A stretch of 61,113 bases of DNA from Allomuricauda sp. TMED12 (lineage in GTDB: Bacteria; Bacteroidota; Bacteroidia; Flavobacteriales; Flavobacteriaceae). The translations under genes and the position numbers were made by a program. The DNA is taken from NCBI GenBank assembly GCA_002167435.2, contig NHBR02000113.1, positions 1 to 61,113 on the forward strand, given 5' to 3'. Below, piece by piece: positions 37,701 through 45,942 of this stretch (within the stretch, counting starts at the first letter, position 1; the number at the start of each line of letters is the position of its first letter). The notes beneath the pieces were generated by a model that was given only the letters and a program-made list of their open reading frames with translations, searched no databases and had not been told where the DNA came from.

Positions 37701-38885
37701 GGTCCGACTAGAACCCCCGTGCCAAACGATGCTTGTACAGAAGGGTCAGCCGGTATTGGTTTGATCAAAGAAGGATTAATGGTTGATGTGGATGGCGATG
37801 GCTGTGTTGAAAGTATTCGATATACGTTTACTGTTACCAATCTTGGAAATGTGGACTTAGATCAGGTTACACTAGAAGATGAATTGTTAGGTGGGAATAT
37901 TCCAGGACCAGAATCCGAAAGCATATTAGAAAATGGCATACTACAAGTAGGGGAAACCTGGACATATATTGCCCTTTATCCTATTACACAACAGGATATT
38001 ACAAATGGTTCTGTCATAAACCAGGCGACTGTATTCTCCGAGCCTGTGGGCATCGATAATCAAGTGGCGGATTTTTCCGATAATGACAGTAATCTTGAGA
38101 ATGATCCCACCAGAACACCTGTTCCCAATGATGCCTGCCCAGGAGATAATGGAAGTGGCACCCCCCTATTTGGCATAGCCCTAATAAAAACCGGATTAAG
38201 TTTGGATACCGATCTTGACGGATGTGATGATACAATCGAGTATCGATTTACTGTAACCAATACGGGTACCATTGACTTGGAAAATATTATCCTGAACGAT
38301 GATTTACTTGGTGGGCAAATCAATGCTCTGGAAAACAGTGAAGCTTCCGCGGATAATATTCTGCAACCAGGAGAAGAGTGGCTGTACACGGCTGCCTATC
38401 ATCTAACCCAAGAAGATATAAATGGAGTATTTGTGGATAATCAAGCTGTGGTCACTGCAGATTTAATAGATACTACGGATTCTGTTTTTGATAATTCTGA
38501 CGATGATAATTATGAGGAAAATGACATCACTTCCGTAAATGTATCCACCTTCTGCGAATACGCTGGAGGAGGCTCTGATTTCCAAATATTTAACGGAATG
38601 ACCCCGAATGGCGATGGGTTGAATGATTACTTCCGGATCAAGGGAATAGAAAATTATCCCGATAACAATGTGAAAATTTTCAATAGATGGGGTGTGCAAG
38701 TCTACCAAGTAGATAGTTACGGGCAAGGCAATAACTTATTCTATGGTTTATCAGAAGGAAGAGCAACCCTGCAGAAGGACCGTGAACTTCCAAGTGGCAC
38801 CTATTTCTACATACTGACTTTTACCAGTGAAGTCAACCCCGGGGATGAAAGCTATTCGGGATACCTATATATAAATAGGAACTAA
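34788..38885 (+). CDS. T9SS type B surface protein with nine DUF11/DUF7507-like repeats
   Basis: 1365 aa exported protein. Signal peptide about residues 10-31; then nine Ig-like repeats beginning near residues 59, 186, 317, 451, 586, 721, 856, 991 and 1131, each opening with a (I/V)KxG strand and carrying a GETWxYxAxY core, the DUF11/DUF7507 pattern of cell-surface proteins. Repeats four to seven are exactly 135 residues each. Most repeats hold a 12-residue loop such as DINEDGILSVGE that fits the EF-hand calcium consensus. The last ~100 residues (TPNGDGLNDYFRIKG, VKIFNRWGVQVY, SGTYFYIL) are the gliding-motility-type (CHU_C) C-terminal sorting domain of type B T9SS cargo. PorP/SprF and a PorE-like gene follow. 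Confidence 0.93.
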   Translation: MFFTYISATKRNPLFLTCVLFISIFINANAHISSYDKSMGFDVNPDFNEAYSNGMYLPIISLIKIGTVSPDCSQIRFNFQVVNQSTAGEVLENVVITDPALGGIVAGAFSGDVNNNGLLEIGETWEIEALYDIKQVDINNGQFINQANVQADVQGQPGVTVNDLSDDDSFFEDQPTVTDVSSCQAGISVIKTGTAIAGIDAGPGCNFIIYEFEVANQGPTILENVVLNDPLLGGNLAGPDSGDVNNNTFLDPGETWIYSSIYVITNTDISNGEVVNQAIATADIQGQPGATVQDLSDDNSILEDDETVIDLSSCQPRIAVVKTGIALEGIEAGPGCNLILYEFTVTNEGPEILENVVLNDPLLGGDIAGPVSGDDNNDGFLDLNEVWIYAAAYNTLQSDIDNGFVENQATVTADVQGQPGVTVQDLSDDNSILEDDPTKVDLSFCLGAGMGLIKQGTVVDIDGDGCLESILYTFTLTNTGTVDIDEIVLEDELLGGEVPGPVEGTDVNDDGILSVGETWTYEAIYAITQMDIDNAAVINQAEVNGEIVNSNTAVFDLSHDANLDEDGPTRTPVPDDACTEGSADIGLVKVGNVVDIDGDGCLDSILYTFTLTNTGGVDIDEITLEDELLGGEVPGPIDGTDINEDGILSVGETWTYEAIYAITQMDIDNAAVINQATVNGKIVNTQIPVSDLSHDANLDEDGPTRTPVPNDACTEGSATMGLIKVGTVIDVNGDGCLDSILYTFTLTNTGDVAIDEITLEDELLGGVVPGPVDGTDINEDGILSVGETWTYEAIYGITQQDIDNAAVVNQAKVNGEIIATEISVSDLSHDANLDEDGPTRTPVPNDACADGSASMGLIKVGTVIDVNGDGCLDSILYTFTLTNTGSADIDELSLEDELLGGEVPGPIDGTDIGNDGILSVGETWNYEAIYAITQQDIDNTAVVNQATINGKILGTEIPVTDFSHDANLDEDGPTRTPVPNDACTEGSAGIGLIKEGLMVDVDGDGCVESIRYTFTVTNLGNVDLDQVTLEDELLGGNIPGPESESILENGILQVGETWTYIALYPITQQDITNGSVINQATVFSEPVGIDNQVADFSDNDSNLENDPTRTPVPNDACPGDNGSGTPLFGIALIKTGLSLDTDLDGCDDTIEYRFTVTNTGTIDLENIILNDDLLGGQINALENSEASADNILQPGEEWLYTAAYHLTQEDINGVFVDNQAVVTADLIDTTDSVFDNSDDDNYEENDITSVNVSTFCEYAGGGSDFQIFNGMTPNGDGLNDYFRIKGIENYPDNNVKIFNRWGVQVYQVDSYGQGNNLFYGLSEGRATLQKDRELPSGTYFYILTFTSEVNPGDESYSGYLYINRN
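36138..37757 (+). repeat. Four tandem 405-bp units inside the surface-protein gene
   Basis: Units 36138-36542, 36543-36947, 36948-37352 and 37353-37757 encode repeats four to seven, which share long identical runs (for example ILYTFTLTNTG and DLSHDANLDEDGPTRTPVP). Equal length without any indel suggests recent duplication or gene conversion; the flanking repeats are more diverged. Confidence 0.9.
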
Positions 38886-38934
38886 TACAACCCACACAAT
38901 AAAGTAATCAAGAACCAAAGAATTTAACGAGAGG

Positions 38935-39888
38935 ATGATACATCTAAAAACCTATAGAAACCATTGCCTGTTTGCATTGCTGCTTCTATCCATTTATACA
39001 TCAAAGGCTCAGCAAGATCCACAATACACACAATATATGTACAATACCCAGGTCGTGAACCCTGCCTATGCCGGCAACAGGGAAATGTTGAGTTTTGGAC
39101 TTTTGGGACGAACACAATGGGTAAGTTTGGAAGGGTCTCCCGAAACCGGGACCTTTACCGTGAATTCCCCTATTGGGCTCTATGACAATATGGGGCTCGG
39201 ATTATCCATTGTATACGATAAAATTGGTCCGGCCGTGGAGTCCAATGTGGTTGTTGACTATTCGTATTCCATAAACCTTTCTTATAATACAAAACTAGCA
39301 TTCGGCGTAAAAGCCGGGCTGGATATGTTGGATGTGGATTACTCGAAATTGACACTTTCTGAACAAAACGATCCCTATTTTCAATCCAATGTGGACAATG
39401 AACTACAGCCGCAAGTTGGAGCGGGTTTATATTTGAACAATGATAGGTTCTACGCGGGACTGTCCGTACCCAACTTTTTGAACACCAAACATTTCGATGA
39501 AAGTTCCTTGGAAAATGCCAATACCGATGATATTGCCATTGAACGTTTGCACTATTTCTTCATCACAGGTTATGTTTTCGACTTAAATGAAAATTTAAAG
39601 TTCAAACCAGCAACGCTGGTAAAATATGTAAGTGGTTCCCCATTACAATGGGATATTTCAGCCAACTTCTTGATCAATGAAAAGTTCACAGTGGGGGCTT
39701 CGTACAGATGGAGTGCTTCGGTAAGTGCGTTGGCAGGATTCCAAATATCGCCCAATTTCTTCGCGGGTGTGGCCTACGATTATCAATCCACTGATATAGA
39801 AAAGTACAGTGATGGTTCCTACGAAGTATTTCTCCGGTTCGACATATTCAACAAATCAGATAGGATAATAACTCCTCGATTCTTTTAA
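38935..39888 (+). CDS. PorP/SprF family outer-membrane protein
   Basis: 317 aa with a signal peptide (to about residue 25, ..YTSKAQQ) and the family opening DPQYTQYMYNTQVVNPAYAGNREMLS. Further family segments are GLYDNMGLGLSIVYDKIGP, FGVKAGLDMLDVDYS and the C-terminal NFFAGVAYDYQSTDI. These 14-stranded barrel proteins are the dedicated outer-membrane partners needed for secretion or attachment of type B T9SS cargo such as SprB. Sitting 50 bases after the type B protein, it is most likely its cognate SprF-like partner. Confidence 0.92.
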   Translation: MIHLKTYRNHCLFALLLLSIYTSKAQQDPQYTQYMYNTQVVNPAYAGNREMLSFGLLGRTQWVSLEGSPETGTFTVNSPIGLYDNMGLGLSIVYDKIGPAVESNVVVDYSYSINLSYNTKLAFGVKAGLDMLDVDYSKLTLSEQNDPYFQSNVDNELQPQVGAGLYLNNDRFYAGLSVPNFLNTKHFDESSLENANTDDIAIERLHYFFITGYVFDLNENLKFKPATLVKYVSGSPLQWDISANFLINEKFTVGASYRWSASVSALAGFQISPNFFAGVAYDYQSTDIEKYSDGSYEVFLRFDIFNKSDRIITPRFF

Positions 39889-39898
39889 AAAAACAACC

Positions 39899-41830
39899 AT
39901 GAAAAGAACGATAATTATACATGTATTTTCTATTTTCTTACTGGTCGGAAACGTATTTGCACAAGAAAATAAAATCAAAAAAGCGGAAGAAGAATTCAGT
40001 AATTATGATTACATCGATGCTAGAAAAATTTATTTGAGTGTGGTAGAAGACGGTTATAAATCCGCTCAAGTATTTGAAAAATTGGGAGACACTTACTATT
40101 TCAACAGTGAATATGCCGAGGCAAACACCTGGTATGGAAAACTAATGGACAACTACCCTGATCAGGTTAGGCCGGAATATTATTTCCGTACGGCGCAAAC
40201 CCTCAAAAGTGTAGGCAAATATGAAGAATCCAAGAAAATGATGGAGAAGTTCAAGTTGTCTTCCCCTTCCAATCTAGCCAACAGCCAATTGAACAACTGG
40301 CAATCTTTTGAAAATCTTACCAATTCAGAGGGCAAGAATTTTAAAGTAACAAACATCACCTCTGAAATGGCCGGTTCAGATTTTGGACCCGCATTTTATG
40401 GAGACAAAATTGTATTTGCTTCATCTTCCAAAAACACCGAAGGAAGCAAAGTCCATGATTGGAACGGCCAGCCCTATTTGGATTTATTTGAAGCCGAGAT
40501 CGGCGAAAACGGAAATCTAACCAATGTAATTAGCCTAAAGGGCGATATCAATTCACCTTACCACGAATCTTCCGCAGTATTTACCAGAGATGGAACAACC
40601 GTATACTTTACCCGTAACAATTATATTGATGGTAAAAAGAAAAGAGGCAAAAAACGCTTGGTAGGTCTAAAAATTTACAAAGCCACAAAAATTGATGAAA
40701 GAACCTGGGGCAATGTTCAGGAGCTTCCTTTTAACGATGACTCCTACTCCACTGCTCACCCTGCCTTGAATGTACAAGAAAACAAATTGTACTTCTCCTC
40801 CAATAGACCAGGTTCTATAGGGGAATCAGATATTTGGTATGTCGATATCATAAACAACAGCACATATGGAACCCCGATTAACTTGGGTCCGAACATTAAC
40901 ACAGAGCAACGAGAAACCTTTCCCTTTATAAGCGAAGAGAATACCTTGTTTTTTTCAAGTGACGGTCACTTCGGACTAGGAGGATTGGATGTTTTTAGAG
41001 TTTCTAAAAACAATGATCCAGATGTTGCGGAAATTATAAATTTGGGCCAACCCATTAATTCGAATCAAGATGATTTTGGATTTATTGTAAAAGAAAACGA
41101 AAAAATCGGATATCTCTCCTCCAATAGAGATGGCGACCAAGGTAGTGGTTCAGATGACATTTATGCCATTGCCGAAAACTGTAATGCCGTTATTTATGGT
41201 GCAATTACCGATGCCAACACCAATGATCCTTTAGAAGGTTCGGTAGTTTATCTGTTGGATGAAAACAGTAATGTGGTTTCCCAAAAAATCACAGGAGCCA
41301 ATGGAAACTATGAATTTGACAACGAAATTGATTGCCAAAAACAATATGTAATAAGGGCCTCCAATGATGAAAAAGAATATCTATCCAATGAAAAAGTAGT
41401 ATTAACACCCCAAGGATCCAATATGCTACAGGTAGATATCGCTCTTACCCCACCCGATTGCCCTATAAACGATTTGGGATGCCGATTGGACCTCCAACCG
41501 ATTTATTTTGATTTTGATAAACATAATATTAGATCAGATGCAGAAGTGGAATTGGCCAAAATATTGCAGGCCATGAAAGAATATCCACAGTTAAGAATAC
41601 ATATCGAGTCTCATACGGATTCAAGAGGAAATGATGATTATAACGCTCAATTATCCGAACGAAGAGCTAAGTCAACCCTTGAATGGTTAGTAAATAAAGG
41701 AATTGACCGCAGTCGATTATCCTCCAAAGGATATGGGGAATCCCAATTGATCAATAACTGCTCTAATGGGATAAATTGCTCAGAAGAAGAGCATCAATTG
41801 AACCGCAGGTCAATGTTCATTATTCAATAA
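39899..41830 (+). CDS. PorE-like OmpA-family protein (TPR, beta-propeller, CRD, OmpA)
   Basis: 643 aa in the order known for PorE: signal peptide (1-21), TPR-like helices (about 22-130, with YFNSEYAEANTWYGKL), a PD40/WD40-type propeller (about 150-425, repeated FSSNRPG, FSSDGHFGLGGLDVF, LSSNRDGD), a carboxypeptidase-regulatory-like domain (about 433-520) and a C-terminal OmpA peptidoglycan-binding domain (about 535-643: YFDFDKHNIRSDAEVEL, HTDSRGNDDYN, LSERRAKSTLEWL). It should link an outer-membrane complex to peptidoglycan. Ten bases after the PorP/SprF gene, it completes a cargo-porin-anchor operon. Confidence 0.92.
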   Translation: MKRTIIIHVFSIFLLVGNVFAQENKIKKAEEEFSNYDYIDARKIYLSVVEDGYKSAQVFEKLGDTYYFNSEYAEANTWYGKLMDNYPDQVRPEYYFRTAQTLKSVGKYEESKKMMEKFKLSSPSNLANSQLNNWQSFENLTNSEGKNFKVTNITSEMAGSDFGPAFYGDKIVFASSSKNTEGSKVHDWNGQPYLDLFEAEIGENGNLTNVISLKGDINSPYHESSAVFTRDGTTVYFTRNNYIDGKKKRGKKRLVGLKIYKATKIDERTWGNVQELPFNDDSYSTAHPALNVQENKLYFSSNRPGSIGESDIWYVDIINNSTYGTPINLGPNINTEQRETFPFISEENTLFFSSDGHFGLGGLDVFRVSKNNDPDVAEIINLGQPINSNQDDFGFIVKENEKIGYLSSNRDGDQGSGSDDIYAIAENCNAVIYGAITDANTNDPLEGSVVYLLDENSNVVSQKITGANGNYEFDNEIDCQKQYVIRASNDEKEYLSNEKVVLTPQGSNMLQVDIALTPPDCPINDLGCRLDLQPIYFDFDKHNIRSDAEVELAKILQAMKEYPQLRIHIESHTDSRGNDDYNAQLSERRAKSTLEWLVNKGIDRSRLSSKGYGESQLINNCSNGINCSEEEHQLNRRSMFIIQ

Positions 41831-41862
41831 TAGTAGTCAAAAACATATTTTTTATACTGTAT

Positions 41863-41893
41863 ATCAGCGTGTTACATTTTTTGGCACGCTGAT
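41863..41893 (+). other. Perfect nine-base hairpin after the PorE-like gene
   Basis: ATCAGCGTG (41863-41871) and CACGCTGAT (41885-41893) with a 13-base loop holding six T. There is no T run after it, so it is either a weak terminator or a processing/stability element between the operon and the next gene. Confidence 0.55.
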
Positions 41894-41948
41894 TGCATTA
41901 AACAGGGTGGATGTAAATAGTTGCATCTAGAATTTAAAACCTTGTAGT

Positions 41949-43163
41949 ATGAAAAAGTTAGTACTCATTATAGCAGCGGTTCTTTTTGGAATACCAAGTA
42001 TCCAAGCAGAAACAACCAGTACAGTGGCTACTGCCATCAATTACCGATATGGAAATTCTTTCATTTTTGTGGAAGGTGGAGTTACATTCTCCGTTTATCC
42101 TGATGGTGAGTTCGATTTCTACATGGACAACAGGGTTAATGTGGGGGTCGGAGCCAGAATCGGAAACGTTGGAATCACGTTTAACTCAGGATATAATTAC
42201 AACCCATATGTACAGTATGATGATTATGGTGCCGTAGTCCAAGTTGAAAACACCCCTATTTATTACGACTATTACGGACGTGTTTCACAAATTGGAAACG
42301 TAGATATCTGGTATAACAATGGTAGGGTTCGTAGACTCGGAGGAATGAACATTTACTATAATGGAGGGGTTTTCAGTCACTATACGGGATATATCAATAT
42401 TTACAATAGAAGATATGTATACAGACCTTTCCATAGGTATTTTGCAAGACCTGCAGTAGGATTCTGTAATGTGTATGCAAGACCATATAGAAGGTATTAC
42501 AGACCTATTAGATATACGTATTACGCACCATACAGACATAATACAAGACGTGCTTATGCCAACGTTGGCAGGGTTTACAGAAACAATAATAAATATAGAA
42601 GAGACAACATCTATAGAAATGACAGAAGGGTTTCTGTACGTAACAATAATAACAGAAGAGCGGATTATGGTAGAAACAATGCCATGGTATCCAAAAATTC
42701 TTCTAGAAGAGGAAATGCAGCGGTAAACCGTTCAAGTAATTCTGTAAAAAGACAGAAAGTAGCTTCTAGAGATTACACAGGTAATACGAATAGAAAGTCC
42801 AATAATGTATCAAGAGCTGGAAGAACGGTAGCTTCCAATAATAAAGTAACACGTACTCCAAACAAAAGAAGTGTGAGTCCAAGAGAAGTAACCCCACGTA
42901 CAAAAGAAAGAAGTGCAAAGCACTCTACTAGAAGTACATACAGAAAACCAAAGACCACATCGCGAACATCAAATAGGTCTGTGGTGAGCAGGGAAAACTC
43001 TTCTTCAAGGAAAGCCGTTTCCAGAAGCTCTAGACCTAGTGTTAAAAAAAGTTCTGTAAGTAGAAAAACCACTTCTAGACCAAGTGTAAGCAGAAGCTCT
43101 GGTAACAGAAAAGGTAGCGCTAGAACAAGTAGCTCAAGAGGGTCTTCCAGACGAAATAATTAG
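41949..43163 (+). CDS. Exported polycationic low-complexity protein
   Basis: 404 aa. Signal peptide MKKLVLIIAAVLFGIPSIQA; then a Tyr/Gly/Asn-rich domain (about 21-160) of repeating hairpin-like units such as IGNVDIWYNNGRVRRLGGMN; then a Tyr/Arg-rich bridge (FHRYFARP, YARPYRRYYRPIRYTYY); and from about residue 190 a disordered tail of Arg, Lys, Ser and Asn that runs to SSRRNN with almost no acidic residues. Database entries of this kind are sometimes labelled as sperm basic protein by chance. It could bind polyanions such as eDNA, LPS or capsule. Single gene, closed by a strong terminator. Confidence 0.8.
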   Translation: MKKLVLIIAAVLFGIPSIQAETTSTVATAINYRYGNSFIFVEGGVTFSVYPDGEFDFYMDNRVNVGVGARIGNVGITFNSGYNYNPYVQYDDYGAVVQVENTPIYYDYYGRVSQIGNVDIWYNNGRVRRLGGMNIYYNGGVFSHYTGYINIYNRRYVYRPFHRYFARPAVGFCNVYARPYRRYYRPIRYTYYAPYRHNTRRAYANVGRVYRNNNKYRRDNIYRNDRRVSVRNNNNRRADYGRNNAMVSKNSSRRGNAAVNRSSNSVKRQKVASRDYTGNTNRKSNNVSRAGRTVASNNKVTRTPNKRSVSPREVTPRTKERSAKHSTRSTYRKPKTTSRTSNRSVVSRENSSSRKAVSRSSRPSVKKSSVSRKTTSRPSVSRSSGNRKGSARTSSSRGSSRRNN

Positions 43164-43190
43164 ATAGTTTTTTTAGGTTGGTTAGTTGTT

Positions 43191-43231
43191 TACCCCGTAG
43201 TTGAATTTATTCGCTACGGGGTATTTTTTTT
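43191..43231 (+). terminator. Terminator after the polycationic protein
   Basis: Perfect ten-base stem TACCCCGTAG/CTACGGGGTA (43191-43200, 43214-43223), then eight T. The stop codon of the opposing flippase gene is part of the right arm; on the minus strand no T run follows. Confidence 0.88.
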
Positions 43232-44674
43232 GAGCCATTTGGATAGGAACCCCGTAACATCTTCCGAAATATTGAAGCGATACAAAATACCCACATACAT
43301 CACTACGATAAGTAAGGACTTTAGGGCAATATTAATGATGGGATGAAACTGAAACTGCAATAAATCAAACAATACGGCCAATAGAACCAATGTGGAGAAC
43401 ACTTTAAAAGTGGCCGAAGTAAAAGGCAAAATACCAAATTTCATCTTTACAAAAACCAACTTTACCAAATTGAAGATGAAAATGGAAACAAAACTGGCCA
43501 ATGCTGCGCCCTCTAGTCCCATCTTGGGAATTAAAATATAGTTTAATAAAATGGTCAGAGCTGCCAAACAGACCCCGAACACCAAGACTGTTTTATAATA
43601 TCGGGAGTTATACAAAATGGAATTGATATTCCCTAAAAGTGAATCCATCACTTTGGCCAACCCAATCAAAAATACAATGGTAAACCCATTTCTATAATTT
43701 TCAGGCAGCATCAAATACAAATCGTTCAAGTTGAGAATAATTAATACAAACAAAATACCGGATGCAATAAACAATGTTAAAGAAGTCTTTTTATACAGTT
43801 TATCGAGACCAGCAGCATTGTTGGTGTTCAACAATTCTGCTGTTAACGGATAGGTAATCTGATGCATCGCGCGGGATGGGACAATAATCACTGTGGCAAT
43901 GTAAACAGATACCCCATAATAAGCTACGTTTTCAATACTGATAAACTGGTTCAACATCACCTTATCTATTTCCAATAAAATAAGGGCTGCGGAACCCCCC
44001 AAAATAATGAGAAAGGAATAGGATAAGATTTCCTTGGTGTACGCTGGAAACTTAAAATCCAATTTGGGCATCCGTAACGTAAACGCATAAATTTTGATGA
44101 CAACGGTTCGCAAAAGATATAGTCCCACCAAACATTTAAAGAAAATGTCCAACGAAATCACATCAAAATAAAAAAGTATAAGCAGTATAGAAACCCCTAC
44201 CCTAGCAAAAACCTCTTTCATAAAGTTGCCGACAACTGACTTTAAATGAACCTTGGCCCAGGAATAAAACACTTCAAAATAGGCCATCGCAAGTCCCACA
44301 AAAAATACATACCATAGATAATCCTTCACCATGGGGTTAACCTGCGATACCCAGTCCCCGATGGAATCGTACCAAACCAAACCTACCAAGGCCACAGGGA
44401 GTATCCCCAGCAAGGGAATCAATAACATCAAGGTAAAAAAGCCATCCTTTTCCACTTCTTGATGGTTGCTATAATATTTTACCATGGTATTGTGCACCCC
44501 AAAGGCCATCAAGGGCATCAAAATAGCACCGGAGGCCAATATAAAAGTGACCAGGCCGTAATATTGATCGGGAAGAATCTTGGTATATAGAAACAACGTA
44601 TTTATGGCCCCAAAAAAGAAACCCAAATACGTTATCAAAGTGTTCTGTATGGATTGTTTTAGAACAACGCCCAT
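43214..44674 (-). CDS. Polysaccharide flippase (MATE/Wzx-type)
   Basis: 486 aa with about 14 hydrophobic spans, from TLITYLGFFFGAINTLFLYTKILP to the last LKSLLIVVMYVGILYRF. Family segments include FGVHNTMVKYYSNH and IPSRAMHQITYPLTAELL. It belongs to the oligosaccharide flippase group that moves lipid-linked glycan units across the inner membrane. Its ATG overlaps the glycosyltransferase stop (TAATG), and it is the last gene of the DUF4834-YfhO-GT4 operon, which supports a role in surface polysaccharide or glycolipid export. Confidence 0.9.
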   Translation of the reverse strand: MGVVLKQSIQNTLITYLGFFFGAINTLFLYTKILPDQYYGLVTFILASGAILMPLMAFGVHNTMVKYYSNHQEVEKDGFFTLMLLIPLLGILPVALVGLVWYDSIGDWVSQVNPMVKDYLWYVFFVGLAMAYFEVFYSWAKVHLKSVVGNFMKEVFARVGVSILLILFYFDVISLDIFFKCLVGLYLLRTVVIKIYAFTLRMPKLDFKFPAYTKEILSYSFLIILGGSAALILLEIDKVMLNQFISIENVAYYGVSVYIATVIIVPSRAMHQITYPLTAELLNTNNAAGLDKLYKKTSLTLFIASGILFVLIILNLNDLYLMLPENYRNGFTIVFLIGLAKVMDSLLGNINSILYNSRYYKTVLVFGVCLAALTILLNYILIPKMGLEGAALASFVSIFIFNLVKLVFVKMKFGILPFTSATFKVFSTLVLLAVLFDLLQFQFHPIINIALKSLLIVVMYVGILYRFNISEDVTGFLSKWLKKNTP

Positions 44675-45942
44675 TAGATAAATTTAGCCAAAGATTCCGT
44701 TAGTGCCTTTCTGTGATACTGCTCCACCCTTTCAGAGTGGCAAACCAAAGTACCTTTTTCATATTGGTGGAAGGCATCCAAAAGTACATTTTTTAAGCGC
44801 TTGACCTCACCATGCAAACAGGTATTTCCCGCTTTGTGCTGCTCTACCATCGCTCCTGCTTCCCATCCTTTGGGGCCAATCGCCAAAATGGGACGCTTTG
44901 CATTCAAGTATTCAAATAATTTTCCGGGGATAATGCCTTTTGTCTCTTCCGAATCAATCTCCAACAACAAAAGCAACTGTGATTTTTGTTGGGTTTCCAA
45001 AACCTTATCATGGGAAAGGTAGCCCAACTGTTCCACATAATCATCTAGTCCAAAGGCTTTGATGGAATGCAGCACCTCTTCCCCCACTACCCCGGCCAAC
45101 TGGATTTTAATCGCATTTTTAAAAGCTTCATTCTCTGCAATCAATTCTTGCAAAGCCTGCCAAAGCCCTAAAGGGTTTCTTCCTGTCAGCAACGAGCCTA
45201 TATGGGAAATCGTAAACTTGGAATCCAGTTCTCTGGGCTTCAATTCATCATCAAAACCATTGGTGATCACTTTTATCGGTTTTGGAGTAATAGCCTCGAA
45301 TTCAGTTTTGGTCGTGTTGCTAGTAACCACAATCTTATCTGCCCTAAGAAGCACTCCTTTCTCCAAAGCCTTATGCTTTAGTCGCGATGATTCGGTCAAT
45401 CGTAATTTTTTGTGGTATCCTATCGATGTCCAAGGATCACGGAAATCGGCAATCCATTGAATGTTGTATTTTTTTTTGAGGCCAAGTCCTATCAAATGTA
45501 GACTGTGCGGAGGTCCTGTGGTTATAATGGTTTGAATGCCTTCATCCGCAATCACTTTGGCCAAATAAGAAATGGATGGGTTTACCCAAAGTTTACGTGC
45601 ATCTGGAATAAAAAAATTGCCGCGAATCCATAGCAATATTTTTTCCATGAATGATGGATCTTTTTCCTTGATAATCCCAGAACTGATTGTCTTTGTTTTC
45701 TTTTTGGACAACAACGAAGCCCAACTATATGGTTCTCTGATAGGTTTCTTCAATATTTTGACTGAGCCTGGGATTTCGGAAACCAACTTTTCATCCATAA
45801 TGGGATAACTTGGGTTTTCGGGAACATATACAATGGGTTCAAAACCGAAATCGGGCAGGTATTTCACAAACTTGAGCCAACGCTGTACCCCTGGTCCCCC
45901 TGCAGGAGGCCAATAGTACGCTATGACCAGGATTTTTCGCAT
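44674..45942 (-). CDS. Family 4-type glycosyltransferase
   Basis: 422 aa GT-B fold. The N-terminal domain shows ILVIAYYWPPAGGPGVQRWLKFVKYLPDFG, typical for flavobacterial GT4 enzymes; the middle IQWIADFRDPWTSIGYHK; the C-terminal donor-binding half VITNGFDDE, ISHIGSLLTGRNP and LFEYLNAKRPILAIGP (E-x7-E like region). Sugar and acceptor unknown. It overlaps both neighbours by one base (TAATG on each side), which indicates coupled translation with YfhO and the flippase. Confidence 0.9.
   Translation of the reverse strand: MRKILVIAYYWPPAGGPGVQRWLKFVKYLPDFGFEPIVYVPENPSYPIMDEKLVSEIPGSVKILKKPIREPYSWASLLSKKKTKTISSGIIKEKDPSFMEKILLWIRGNFFIPDARKLWVNPSISYLAKVIADEGIQTIITTGPPHSLHLIGLGLKKKYNIQWIADFRDPWTSIGYHKKLRLTESSRLKHKALEKGVLLRADKIVVTSNTTKTEFEAITPKPIKVITNGFDDELKPRELDSKFTISHIGSLLTGRNPLGLWQALQELIAENEAFKNAIKIQLAGVVGEEVLHSIKAFGLDDYVEQLGYLSHDKVLETQQKSQLLLLLEIDSEETKGIIPGKLFEYLNAKRPILAIGPKGWEAGAMVEQHKAGNTCLHGEVKRLKNVLLDAFHQYEKGTLVCHSERVEQYHRKALTESLAKFI

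Noticed and set aside
36138..37757. CRISPR array or direct-repeat element
   Set aside because: The 405-bp period is in frame with a large surface protein and there are no spacers; it is protein repeat DNA.
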